From positions 1 through 41,031 of the forward strand of contig JAUNNO010000006.1 of assembly GCA_030531425.1 (NCBI GenBank): a stretch of 41,031 bases of DNA, given 5' to 3'. Below the pieces are notes generated by a model. It was not told the DNA's origin. It saw only the letters and a program-made list of their open reading frames with translations, and did no database searches. A program made the position numbers and the translations under genes. Shown here in pieces: positions 35,185-41,031 of this stretch (positions are counted from its first letter, which is position 1; every line of letters starts with the position of its first letter). Source of the DNA: a bacterium. Its GTDB lineage: Bacteria; Bacillota_I; Bacilli_A; RF39; UBA660.

Positions 35185-35454
35185 ATGTCAAAATATAAAC
35201 AATATGACGAGACAACAAAAAGAACAATAGTTGAATTATATGAAAAAGGAAAAAGTGCAACAGATTTAGCACGTGAATATGGCCTAAGCGTAAAAAATAT
35301 ATATAATTGGAAAAAGTTATATGGAACAATAAAAGCAGAAGATGGTACATTAACAAATAATAAGGAAATAATAGAATTAAAGAAAGAAAATTCTAAGTTA
35401 CAACAAGAGGTTGAAATCCTAAAAAAAGCAATGGTCATATTCACAAAAAAATAG
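35185..35454 (+). CDS. IS3-family transposase OrfA
   Basis: 89 residues. Helix-turn-helix of the IS3 OrfA type (KRTIVELYEKGKSATDLARE, YGLSVKNIYNWKKLYG) followed by a leucine-zipper-like helix (IIELKKENSKLQQEVEILKK) used for multimerisation with OrfB. It begins after AAAGGAGGAAAATTTC. The last codons contain two A-rich slippery heptamers, and the full transposase is expected from -1 frameshifting into orfB. Confidence 0.9.
   Translation: MSKYKQYDETTKRTIVELYEKGKSATDLAREYGLSVKNIYNWKKLYGTIKAEDGTLTNNKEIIELKKENSKLQQEVEILKKAMVIFTKK
35421..35451 (+). other. Programmed -1 frameshift region of the IS3 transposase (two slippery heptamers)
   Basis: In the orfA frame, A-AAA-AAA occurs at 35421-35427 (followed by G) and again at 35445-35451, immediately before the TAG stop 35452-35454. 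Slipping back one base at either places ribosomes in the orfB frame, which is open from 35415. The orfB frame has no ATG before 35571. Confidence 0.7.
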
Positions 35455-36188
35455 ATATTGAAATTAAAAGAATTTATGATGAATCAAAAGGAAGATATGG
35501 TTCTCCAAAAATAACTAAGTTATTAAATAAAAAGGGATTTAAAGCAAGTCAAAAAAGAGTTACAAGAAGAATGAAAAAAATGAACCTAAGAAGTATAACA
35601 ACAAAAAAATTTAATCATTCAGGAAGTTCAAAAACAGATAACACAAAAGAATATAAAAACCTTTTAGAACAAGACTTTTTTACCATAATACCAAGTATTA
35701 AATGGGTTGGAGATATAACATATATTTATACAAAAGAAACAGGATGGACTTATTTAGCAATAGTAATAGATTTATTTGATTTAAAAGTTGTAGGATGGAG
35801 TTATGGAATTAGTATGACTGATGATTTAGTAATAGATGCATTTAATAAAGCTATGATAAATAGAGGGTTAAAAAAAGATGGAATATTTCATTCAGATCGT
35901 GGAAGTCAATATACATCAAATGATTATGAAAATTTATTAGAAAAATTACAAATAAAACATTCTTATAGTAAAAAAGGATATCCGTATGATAATGCAAGTA
36001 TGGAAAGCTTCAATGTCATATTAAAAAAAGAAGAAGTAAATGTTAATAATTATGAAACATTTGAAGAAGCAAGACTAGCAATATTTGAATTTATAGAAAG
36101 TTGGTATAATAATAAAAGAATACATAGTACATTAGGATATATTACACCAAATGAAAAATATGATAATTATGTTGCAAGTTTAGCATAA
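35421..36188 (+). CDS. IS3-family transposase OrfB (DDE integrase domain), made by -1 frameshift
   Basis: Read in the -1 frame after the slip, the product starts KKSNGHIHKKIDIEIKRIYD with the HTH_21 domain (IKRIYDESKGRYGSPKITKL) and continues into the rve integrase core: WVGDITYIYT (first Asp), FHSDRGSQYTS (second Asp) and YDNASMESFNVILKKEE (Glu), ending RIHSTLGYITPNEKY. All three DDE residues are present, so the enzyme could be active. The OrfAB fusion would be about 334 residues. The first ATG in this frame (35571) lies after the HTH_21 domain, so independent initiation there would give a shortened protein. Confidence 0.88.
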   Translation, partial: KKSNGHIHKKIDIEIKRIYDESKGRYGSPKITKLLNKKGFKASQKRVTRRMKKMNLRSITTKKFNHSGSSKTDNTKEYKNLLEQDFFTIIPSIKWVGDITYIYTKETGWTYLAIVIDLFDLKVVGWSYGISMTDDLVIDAFNKAMINRGLKKDGIFHSDRGSQYTSNDYENLLEKLQIKHSYSKKGYPYDNASMESFNVILKKEEVNVNNYETFEEARLAIFEFIESWYNNKRIHSTLGYITPNEKYDNYVASLA

Positions 36189-36198
36189 GAAATATTTA

Positions 36199-36331
36199 AT
36201 TTTATGCCGAGAAAATCCATCAAAAAAGGCAGCAATTTATCTTAAGCATTAAGCAATCAAATTATTATTTGATTGACAAATTATACAAGATAAATTACTG
36301 GGTTCCTGTTTTGATGGAGGAATTGGAATAA
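36199..36331 (+). ncRNA. Candidate bridge RNA/seekRNA, copy B (inverted, diverged)
   Basis: Shares with copy A the 17-nt ATTTTATGCCGAGAAAA at its inner end (36199-36215), GGTTCCTGTT (36301) and AATTGGAATAA at its outer end (36321-36331), but its stems are built from different bases that pair again: outer TCCATCAAAA (36216) / TTTTGATGGA (36309), middle AGCAATTTATCTT (36231) / AAGATAAATTACT (36287), apical CAATCAAAT / ATTTGATTG (36254-36275). This is structural conservation with sequence change. Read on this strand the middle stem has one C-A mismatch; on the other strand it is G-U, so the transcribed strand is uncertain. Confidence 0.55.
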
Positions 36332-36379
36332 ATTTAAATATGATTTCGTCAGAATTATGCGTCTAAAAAGTTGACATAA

Positions 36380-36790
36380 ATCCAAAATAATGTAAATGAA
36401 GAACTTACTGAAAATAAAAATAAGATTAAATATCTAACTGAAAGCAATAATGCTTTAAATATTAGAATAGATAATCTTAAAGAAAATATATCTAAAAAAG
36501 ATTTAGAAATATCAGAATTAAAAGAAGAAAATACTTCCTTAAAACAAGAAAATAATTCTTTAAAACAGAAATTATCTCAATATATTAATCTATTTACTAA
36601 TCTTATTAAACATTTAAAATCTAAAATATTCCACAAAGATAGAGATAAATATTATGAATTTTCAAAAGATTTATATACTCACGGAGCATTAGATTTAGAA
36701 TCTATTAAAGATATAAATAATACTTATATTAATAATAAAAATATAGAAAATAAACAAAAAGAAAAAACTGATTTTGATATAAGAATTTAA
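36380..36790 (+). pseudogene. C-terminal remnant of a MobV/Pre-type plasmid relaxase
   Basis: An open frame without start codon. It encodes a long Lys/Glu/Asn-rich coiled coil (LKEENTSLKQENNSLKQKL) followed by LFTNLIKHLKSKIFHKD and DKYYEFSKDLYTHGALDLES, ending DFDIRI. The YY.FSKDLY..G..D...I pattern after a coiled coil is the usual end of MobV (Pre/Mob) relaxases of small mobilisable plasmids. The catalytic N-terminal domain is missing, removed up to the hairpin element. It indicates that a mobilisable plasmid once integrated here. Confidence 0.65.
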
Positions 36791-36820
36791 AAAGCCTAGA
36801 AAATTAATTCTAGACTTTTA
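36789..36820. terminator. Bidirectional terminator between the Mob remnant and the leftward gene
   Basis: Stem AAAAGCCTAGAA / TTCTAGACTTTT (one C-A mismatch), loop AATTAA. The T-run is better on the minus strand, serving the leftward gene ending at 36822. Confidence 0.6.
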
Positions 36821-36821
36821 A

Positions 36822-37523
36822 TTAACTAAAATTATCAATTAGCGAAGTATCAGTACAAGGTTTAAATTGGATTGCATTATCACCTGACATATAATTGTCT
36901 GTTTGTTTAGAAGCAAAATCTGTTCTTATTAACCAATCATTTTCAAGTTTAAAATATGTTGTACTTTCATATCCCATATGTCCATGTACAGATAATAATC
37001 TTCCATCATTCATTTTATACAATATAGTATCATTATCAATTCTACCACTTACGGTTCCAACACCTACAATATAATTATTTGATTTATCGCCTTTATTTTC
37101 ATCGTAGGTAAATACTGAAGTATCAGCAATTATTTGATTTCCAAGTCTTCCAGTTACATATATAAACAATTCTGGAATATCATCATTATTTATATCTATT
37201 ATTGAATATTGATGATTAGAATCGGAAAATGCAGATATTCTTTCTTTATAGTATGAAAGTATTTGTGATTTGCTTACAGAACTTTTTTGACTAACAGCAT
37301 TTGAACTTGAATTAGCATTATTATCAATATCATTAGTTTCATTTATAGTATTACTTTGTTCATTATTGACAATATTATTTCCGCTATTTTGTTGATTATT
37401 AGCGCTTGTACTAGACTTAAAACTTACCATTCCTGTTCCTATTAAAACAACTAATGCTAATAATATAACTATAATTACAACAAGTAACGCTATGATACCC
37501 TTACTATTTTTTTGATTTTCCAC
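36822..37523 (-). CDS. Membrane-anchored extracytoplasmic protein, unknown function
   Basis: 233 residues, GTG start at 37523 after AAAGGAGGAGTAAAAA. One N-terminal helix (GIIALLVVIIVILLALVVLI), an Asn/Ser-rich disordered linker to about residue 75, then a globular domain. That domain contains YSIIDINNDDIPELFIYVTG, which resembles the calcium-binding D-N-D-x-P-E-L segment of FG-GAP/VCBS-like repeats, and GRLLSVHGHMGYESTTYFKL. Proteins of this layout are common and uncharacterised in gut Bacillota. It has a promoter with an extended -10 on the minus strand. It is not obviously related to the mobile genes around it. Confidence 0.7.
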   Translation of the reverse strand: MENQKNSKGIIALLVVIIVILLALVVLIGTGMVSFKSSTSANNQQNSGNNIVNNEQSNTINETNDIDNNANSSSNAVSQKSSVSKSQILSYYKERISAFSDSNHQYSIIDINNDDIPELFIYVTGRLGNQIIADTSVFTYDENKGDKSNNYIVGVGTVSGRIDNDTILYKMNDGRLLSVHGHMGYESTTYFKLENDWLIRTDFASKQTDNYMSGDNAIQFKPCTDTSLIDNFS

Positions 37524-37551
37524 TTTTTACTCCTCCTTTACTTACATTAAA

Positions 37552-37560
37552 AGTATAACA
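37552..37560 (-). promoter_or_regulatory. Extended -10 promoter of the leftward membrane-protein gene
   Basis: Minus strand TGT-TATACT (TATACT at 37557-37552), about 28 nt before the GTG start. Confidence 0.45.
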
Positions 37561-37617
37561 TAATTTCAATTCTTTTTATACACATTTTGATAATTTTGTG
37601 ATAAAATATACTTAGTG

Positions 37618-37719
37618 ATTGATATTCTATATATCAATTTATCTTTGAAGCAAAGTTGTAAACATTTACAACTATGGCTCCATTTGGGAATTTTCTAGTA
37701 CTTTTTGTACTAGTTTTTT
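37618..37719 (+). ncRNA. Possible small RNA with intrinsic terminator
   Basis: Three hairpins in a row and no ORF: ATTGATAT/ATATCAAT (37618-37638), AGTTGTAA/TTACAACT (37654-37673), then the unpaired ATGGCTCCATTTGGGAATTT and a perfect terminator CTAGTAC-TTTTT-GTACTAG with six T (37695-37719). A TGA-TAAAAT extended -10 (37599-37607) lies just upstream. No gene follows for about 325 nt, so it is more likely a free RNA or an orphaned plasmid antisense RNA than a leader. Confidence 0.45.
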
Positions 37720-38013
37720 AATGTTAAAATGATATATTTTATATATAATACTAAAATATTTTTTGACATATTTTTTTATAGAAGTAATTGTAAATAATTC
37801 ATTTTTACCAACTATAAAAAATAAATTATAATCATATTTAATAAATGTTATCTTATGGTGATTAATAGCTGAATATTTGTTTTATTAAAATTTATAATGT
37901 AATAATAATATATTATTCACTTTATTTCATATAAATACTGCCACTTTGTTTAATAATATTCACCAAAATTATTACTATTTTCAAATATTTTATTTTAATT
38001 AAAAAAATTATGT
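37720..38013. other. AT-rich non-coding stretch
   Basis: Nothing recognisable besides ATTCACC words (37913, 37958) that recur at 38814 and 38834. The open frame on the minus strand here shows no protein-like composition. Confidence 0.4.
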
Positions 38014-38019
38014 TATAAT
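38014..38019 (+). promoter_or_regulatory. -10 box of the macro-like pseudogene
   Basis: TATAAT 25 nt before ATG 38045, with AAAGGAGGATTTATATC as ribosome binding site. The expression signals are intact although the gene is broken. Confidence 0.5.
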
Positions 38020-38044
38020 ATTTAGTCAAAGGAGGATTTATATC

Positions 38045-38527
38045 ATGATAATTAAAACTGTTCAAGATGACATTTTTAATTCTGAAGCAAAGCATATAGC
38101 ATTCGCAGTTAATACCGAAGGATATAATGATTCTGGATTTGCTGGGCAAGTATCAGATAAATATTGGAATGAATTAGCAATTTGTGGATAACATGAATTA
38201 GGTACTGTATTATCAAAAACTGTTGGAAACAAAACTTTCCATGCTTTAGTTTGTCATTCATTACACAAAGGTTGGGGTGAAAATCAAGCAGAAGTTATTA
38301 AAGAATGCTTTGATAAAATACCAGTTGATGATGAACCAATAGCAACTATTGCAATTGGTACTGGTTTTGTTGGAATGATTAGCGGTGCAAACTTTAGACA
38401 GATAGTTTGTGGAATGCATGATTCAAAACAACAAATTATGTTATATGCAAGTTATACTTTAGATGCTATTATAAGTTGTTATAATGAAGAAAAAAGTAAT
38501 TCAAAAAGGAAAATAAAAGAACTATAA
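38045..38527 (+). pseudogene. Macro-domain-like protein with in-frame stop codon
   Basis: ATG 38045 opens a frame that meets TAA at 38189-38191 after 48 residues but continues in the same frame to TAA 38525. The conceptual product begins MIIKTVQDDIFNSEAKHIAF, then AVNTEGYNDSGFAGQVS, LGTVLSKTVGNKTFHALVCH and IATIAIGTGFVGMISGANF. The order (AVNTEG..GF.GQVS; later IAIGTG-loop) resembles macro domains that bind or hydrolyse ADP-ribose, but I hold this at moderate confidence. A CAA (Gln) to TAA change would explain the stop. A good terminator follows. Confidence 0.6.
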
Positions 38528-38529
38528 AA

Positions 38530-38562
38530 GTTAGTTATAATGCTTAATATAACTAACTTTTT
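38530..38562 (+). terminator. Terminator of the macro-like pseudogene
   Basis: Perfect 10-bp stem GTTAGTTATA / TATAACTAAC with an 8-nt loop and TTTTT. Confidence 0.85.
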
Positions 38563-38877
38563 AATTGATTTTAAATAATTATAGAATATTTGTAGTTTTA
38601 TTTATATCTTTAAATGAGATTTTTATTAAATGTTTTGTATAGTATTAAATGAGTTTTATTTAAATTGAGTAAAATAAAAATAATTTAAATATTATTTTTT
38701 GATATTATTATAAAAGGGTAGAGTGGCACATTTACATCAGTTGTTTTATTTAAAAATAGCTTATGGTACTATTGCTTTCATAATTTTTAATTTGAATTTA
38801 TTAGAATTTTAATTATTCACCATAATATAATAATAATTCACCAACGCCTTTCACTACATAACCTTTTTTTTATCGCA
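38563..38877. other. AT-rich non-coding stretch
   Basis: No gene seen. Contains near-repeats TTAAATGAG.TTTTATT (38611, 38645) and two ATTCACCA words. Probably degraded DNA. Confidence 0.4.
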
Positions 38878-39113
38878 TCAACTCAATTTTTTTAACAAAT
38901 CTTCTTTTAATTGTTCAATTTCAGTTTTTTTAAAATTATCCTTGCCAATTTCTGACTTACCAGTTTTTGATTTCAATACTTCAATATTTGATTCTCTATA
39001 TTTTTTTACCAATTATTGAAAACTCCCTGAGTAGTTCCATATTTTTTAGCAATAGCTCTTGTGCTTATTCCGACAGGCATATATTCAAGAACTATTGATT
39101 CTTTTTTTGCCAT
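38878..39113 (-). pseudogene. Frameshifted IS3-type OrfA remnant
   Basis: Minus strand ATG 39113: MAKKESIVLEYMPVGISTRA, then IAKKYGTTQGVFNNW and a stop; a shift near 39015 restores VKKYRESNIEVLKSKTGKSE, then EIEQLKEDLLKKLS and stop at 38878. This is an OrfA helix-turn-helix plus leucine-rich helix, of a different lineage from the OrfA at 35185. No OrfB remains. The IS end lies upstream at 39163-39194. Confidence 0.65.
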
Positions 39114-39162
39114 TAACTCTTCGCATAATCATCCTTCGTAATTAAATTTTAACATAAAAAAA

Positions 39163-39194
39163 AGTAGGCTGAAGTTTTTTTTGACCTGTCTACT
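39163..39194 (-). repeat. Probable terminal region of the degraded IS3 element
   Basis: On the minus strand AGTAGACAGGTC, eight A, CTTCAGCCTACT, an imperfect inverted repeat 50 nt upstream of the OrfA remnant, the typical position and form of an IS3-family left end. The opposite end was not found. Confidence 0.45.
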
Positions 39195-39205
39195 GTTTTT
39201 AAATA

Positions 39206-39517
39206 TTAAAATGTTTTACTCGAACTTTCTTGAGTTTTCTTTGTTTGTGCTTGTTTTAGTGCTACCCACTTAGCATATAACCCTTTAAGTCCACTTAAAC
39301 GTTTAGCTTTGTTATAAAGGTCCATTATTGCCTTTTGGCTTTGACCTTCAGGGCCTTCAAAAGCGTTTACTACTTCTTCTGGCTCTATCATAGAAGAACA
39401 ACAATCATAAAGGACCCTACCTAAAAAAGCATTACCATCATCTAACATTTTTTGAATGTCGAGTTGATTAGGTAAGTATTCAAGTACTCTTTTTTTAAAA
39501 CTTTCATTATATACCAT
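39206..39517 (-). CDS. Hypothetical protein, 103 residues
   Basis: Family not recognised. Soluble, mostly helical: MVYNESFKKRVLEYLPNQLD, IQKMLDDGNAFLGRVLYDCC, SSMIEPEEVVNAFEGPEGQS, then a basic helix KAKRLSGLKGLYAKWVALKQ and a Lys/Ser/Thr tail. Two adjacent cysteines (DCCSS). It is well formed, with intact promoter and ribosome binding site, although it stands between IS debris and prs and reads away from prs. Its stop lies close to the IS end, and I see no good terminator. Confidence 0.65.
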   Translation of the reverse strand: MVYNESFKKRVLEYLPNQLDIQKMLDDGNAFLGRVLYDCCSSMIEPEEVVNAFEGPEGQSQKAIMDLYNKAKRLSGLKGLYAKWVALKQAQTKKTQESSSKTF

Positions 39518-39523
39518 TATATA

Positions 39524-39566
39524 ACCTCTTTTGAGGTATTATATTATAAATAAAATATTTTTACAA
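39524..39566 (-). promoter_or_regulatory. Promoter with hairpin over the ribosome binding site (39206-39517 gene)
   Basis: Minus strand TTGTAA (39566-39561), 17-nt spacer, TATAAT (39543-39538), immediately followed by ACCTC-AAAA-GAGGT (39537-39524), whose right arm is the ribosome binding site 6 nt before ATG 39517. The palindrome could be an operator or a translation-blocking hairpin. Confidence 0.6.
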
Positions 39567-39572
39567 TTTTTT

Positions 39573-39594
39573 TGCTTTTATTTAAATAAAAGCA
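39573..39594. repeat. Perfect 22-bp palindrome in the divergent region before prs
   Basis: Self-complementary sequence, TGCTTTTATTT and its exact complement, between the promoters of the leftward gene and prs. It has no loop, so a dimeric DNA-binding site is as likely as a hairpin. The rest of the 250-nt gap is plain AT-rich DNA. Confidence 0.5.
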
Positions 39595-39741
39595 TGACTT
39601 TTCATCATTTCTTTCAATATAATTTGTTACAATGTTTTGTTTTATATAGTAATTTATTATTATAAAATTTTTAAATTTTAATTTTATTTTAAATAATTTT
39701 AATAAATAACAAATTTTTTATAAAAAAACAATAAAATGTGC

Positions 39742-39747
39742 TATAAT
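39742..39747 (+). promoter_or_regulatory. -10 box of prs
   Basis: TATAAT 24 nt before the GTG start, with TAGGAGGGTG as ribosome binding site. Confidence 0.5.
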
Positions 39748-39771
39748 TGACATGTAGTAGGAGGGTGTTTT

Positions 39772-40869
39772 GTGGAAAGTAAATTAAAATTAGTTGTACC
39801 AAAAAATTTCGAAGATTTTGGTAAAAAAGTTAATCAAAAATTAAAGTTAATAAGAAATACAGATGAAAACTACATAATAGATATGAAATTAGAAAGATTC
39901 AATAATGGAGAAGGAAAGTGTGTTTTAAATGAATCTGTAAGAGGATGTGACATTTATATATTAAGTGATATATCTAATTATGATGTGACTTATGAATGTC
40001 AAAGAGGAATTCATTATATGATGCCAGATGAGCACTATCAAGATATAAAAAGAATTTTAAGTGCTATGTCAGGGCATGCTGATAAAATTACTGTTGTAAT
40101 GCCACTTTTATATCAATCAAGACAGGATAAAAGAAGTTCTAGAGAGTCACTAGATTGCGCTATGGCACTTCAAGATTTGATGAGTAATGAAGTTCGTGAA
40201 TTAGTTACATTTGATGCACATAATCCAACTGTAGCAAATGCAGTTCCAAATAAAATGACATTTAGTAATGGATATGCAACAGGCGATATGATATTAGATA
40301 TGATAAAAAATGAAAATTTAAATACAAATAAAATTTTCGTTGTAAGCCCAGATGAAGGTGCAATATCTAAAGCTAGATTTTTGGCAGATATACTAGGTGG
40401 TAATAATTATGGTAATTTTGTTAAAAGAAGAAATTATGACAAATTAGAAGGTGGTTCTCATCCTATTACATATCATGAATTTAAAGGCCCAAAATCACTT
40501 GAAGGTATGGATGTAATACTTATAGATGATATGATAGCTACAGGAGGTTCATTAATAGATTCTGCAAAACGACTTAAAGAAAGACGTGCTAACCATATAT
40601 ATTTAATGACAACTTTTGCGCTTTTTACTAAAGGTATAGATAAGTTTGAAGAGGCTTATAATTTAGGGATATTTGATAAACTATATTCAACAAATTTAGC
40701 TTATGTACCCGAAGAGTATAAATCAATGCCTTGGTTTCATAGTGTAGATTGTTCTTCTAAAGTTGCAAACATAATAAGCGATTTAAATGAAGGAAAATCA
40801 ATTAGACATTTTTTGAATGGTAAAGAAGAAACAGCTCAAAAAATAAAAACATTATCCATTCATAAATAA
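39772..40869 (+). CDS. prs: Ribose-phosphate pyrophosphokinase (PRPP synthase)
   Basis: Makes PRPP from ribose 5-phosphate and ATP for nucleotide, His and Trp synthesis. 365 residues, longer than classical Prs (about 315), matching the diverged form seen in some Bacillota. Recognisable parts: GCDIYILSD, YQSRQDKRSSRESL (counterpart of the RQDRK flexible-loop site), VTFDAHNP, FVVSPDEGAISKARFLA and the PRPP-binding loop VILIDDMIATGGSLIDSA. The GTG start 39772 (ESKLKLVVPKNF) is supported by TAGGAGGGTGTTTT. The gene stands alone; the tRNA-Cys promoter begins 30 nt after it. Confidence 0.88.
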   Translation: MESKLKLVVPKNFEDFGKKVNQKLKLIRNTDENYIIDMKLERFNNGEGKCVLNESVRGCDIYILSDISNYDVTYECQRGIHYMMPDEHYQDIKRILSAMSGHADKITVVMPLLYQSRQDKRSSRESLDCAMALQDLMSNEVRELVTFDAHNPTVANAVPNKMTFSNGYATGDMILDMIKNENLNTNKIFVVSPDEGAISKARFLADILGGNNYGNFVKRRNYDKLEGGSHPITYHEFKGPKSLEGMDVILIDDMIATGGSLIDSAKRLKERRANHIYLMTTFALFTKGIDKFEEAYNLGIFDKLYSTNLAYVPEEYKSMPWFHSVDCSSKVANIISDLNEGKSIRHFLNGKEETAQKIKTLSIHK

Positions 40870-40899
40870 TTAAATTTATAATAAAATTAATTAGAATAA

Positions 40900-40928
40900 T
40901 TGACAAAATAAACTGTTTAGTGTAAAAT
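40900..40928 (+). promoter_or_regulatory. tRNA-Cys promoter
   Basis: Consensus TTGACA (40900-40905), 17-nt spacer, TAAAAT (40923-40928). Confidence 0.75.
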
Positions 40929-40957
40929 TATATCTATAAATATTTTATAGATATTCT

Positions 40958-41031
40958 GGGTCTATAGCCAAGCGGTAAGGCGTGGGACTGCAACTCCCTG
41001 ATCGTTGGTTCAAATCCGACTAGGCCCTCCA
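40958..41031 (+). tRNA. tRNA-Cys (anticodon GCA), CCA encoded, at the window edge
   Basis: Acceptor GGGTCTA / TAGGCCC, anticodon stem GGGA / TCCC around CTGCAAC (anticodon GCA), T arm GTTGG-TTCAAAT-CCGAC, CCA at 41029-41031. 74 nt, complete. Confidence 0.95.

Larger units (their letters stand above)
35108..36190 (+). mobile_element. IS3-family insertion sequence (IS150-like)
   Basis: About 1.08 kb containing orfA and orfB in the -1 frame arrangement. It separates an IS110 remnant on the left from a second IS110-like end on the right, so it probably inserted into older IS debris. Matching terminal inverted repeats are not obvious: the left end reads TGTTAGTATAGATATATAGA while the right side runs within 12 nt of orfB into the hairpin element, so the right end may be lost. 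An extended -10 (TGATATAAT, 35148-35156) precedes orfA. Confidence 0.7.

Noticed and set aside
35082-35444. 120-codon frame on the minus strand opposite OrfA
   Set aside because: Antisense shadow of a convincing transposase gene; Phe/Ser/Tyr-rich composition without family features.
37922-38149. 75-codon minus-strand frame across the macro-like gene start
   Set aside because: Overlaps the promoter and start of the better-supported plus-strand pseudogene; Ile/Tyr/Asn-rich with no motifs.
34342-41031. Searched for a repeat of the tRNA-Gly 3' end as attR of an integrated element
   Set aside because: No second copy of CCGGTCACTTGCTCCA found in the window; integration at the tRNA remains unproven.
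1-41031. CRISPR array
   Set aside because: No regularly spaced direct repeats of 23-40 nt seen anywhere.
1-41031. Mycoplasma-type code (TGA as Trp)
   Set aside because: TGA ends gpsA and the methylase at natural lengths, and Trp is encoded by TGG throughout.

Overview
This is a very AT-rich stretch of a low-GC Gram-positive (Bacillota) chromosome. The evidence is the classic Bacillota order secE-nusG-rplK-rplA-rplJ-rplL-(ybxB-like methylase)-rpoB-rpoC, strong GGAGG-type ribosome binding sites, and several promoters that match TTGACA-17-TATAAT closely. TGG serves for Trp and TGA ends real genes (gpsA, the methylase), so this is the standard bacterial code, not the Mollicutes code. The gene set and base composition fit an uncultured gut Bacillota lineage (RF39- or TANB77-like), but that placement is only an impression.

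Layout. 1-1.1 kb: 3' end of a type IV pilin-like protein carrying BspA leucine-rich repeats. 1.2-4.3 kb: P-type cation ATPase plus a ZIP metal transporter (metal homeostasis operon). 4.5-8.2 kb: an HtrA-like membrane serine protease, then a MacB/FtsX-type ABC transporter whose last permease helix is cut off by an in-frame stop. 8.2-10 kb: gpsA, an NrtR-like regulator with a degenerate sensor domain, and a 42-residue membrane protein. 10-22.4 kb: the transcription/translation core (secE, nusG, L11, L1, L10, L7/L12, a hypothetical protein, a lipoprotein, the methylase, rpoB, rpoC), with structured leaders before rplK and rplJ. 22.5-34.3 kb: a Tim44-like membrane protein, a MITE-like inverted-repeat element, fmt, a frameshifted membrane protein gene, two tandem murE paralogues, mraY, an N-acetylmuramoyl-L-alanine amidase (a cell-wall cluster), and a heterodimeric ABC exporter.

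34.3-39.2 kb: an accessory region that begins directly behind a tRNA-Gly gene. It contains an IS110-family recombinase remnant, an IS3-family element with -1 frameshift signals, two divergent inverted copies of a hairpin with two internal loops (candidate bridge/seekRNAs), the tail of a MobV-type plasmid relaxase, a membrane protein on the other strand, a possible small RNA, a macro-domain-like pseudogene and a second frameshifted IS3 orfA. It looks like a decayed integrated plasmid or island. 39.2-41 kb: a small unknown gene, prs (PRPP synthase) and tRNA-Cys at the right edge.

Most notable: (1) the paired double-internal-loop hairpins beside IS110 debris; (2) two adjacent MurE enzymes, one with the meso-DAP motif DNPR and one with DDLH, separated by a hairpin that hides the second gene's ribosome binding site and ends in a T-run at its start codon; (3) a long acidic tail on RpoB; (4) a recurring promoter design with TATAAT exactly 15-16 nt before the start codon, implying leaders of only about 8-9 nt.
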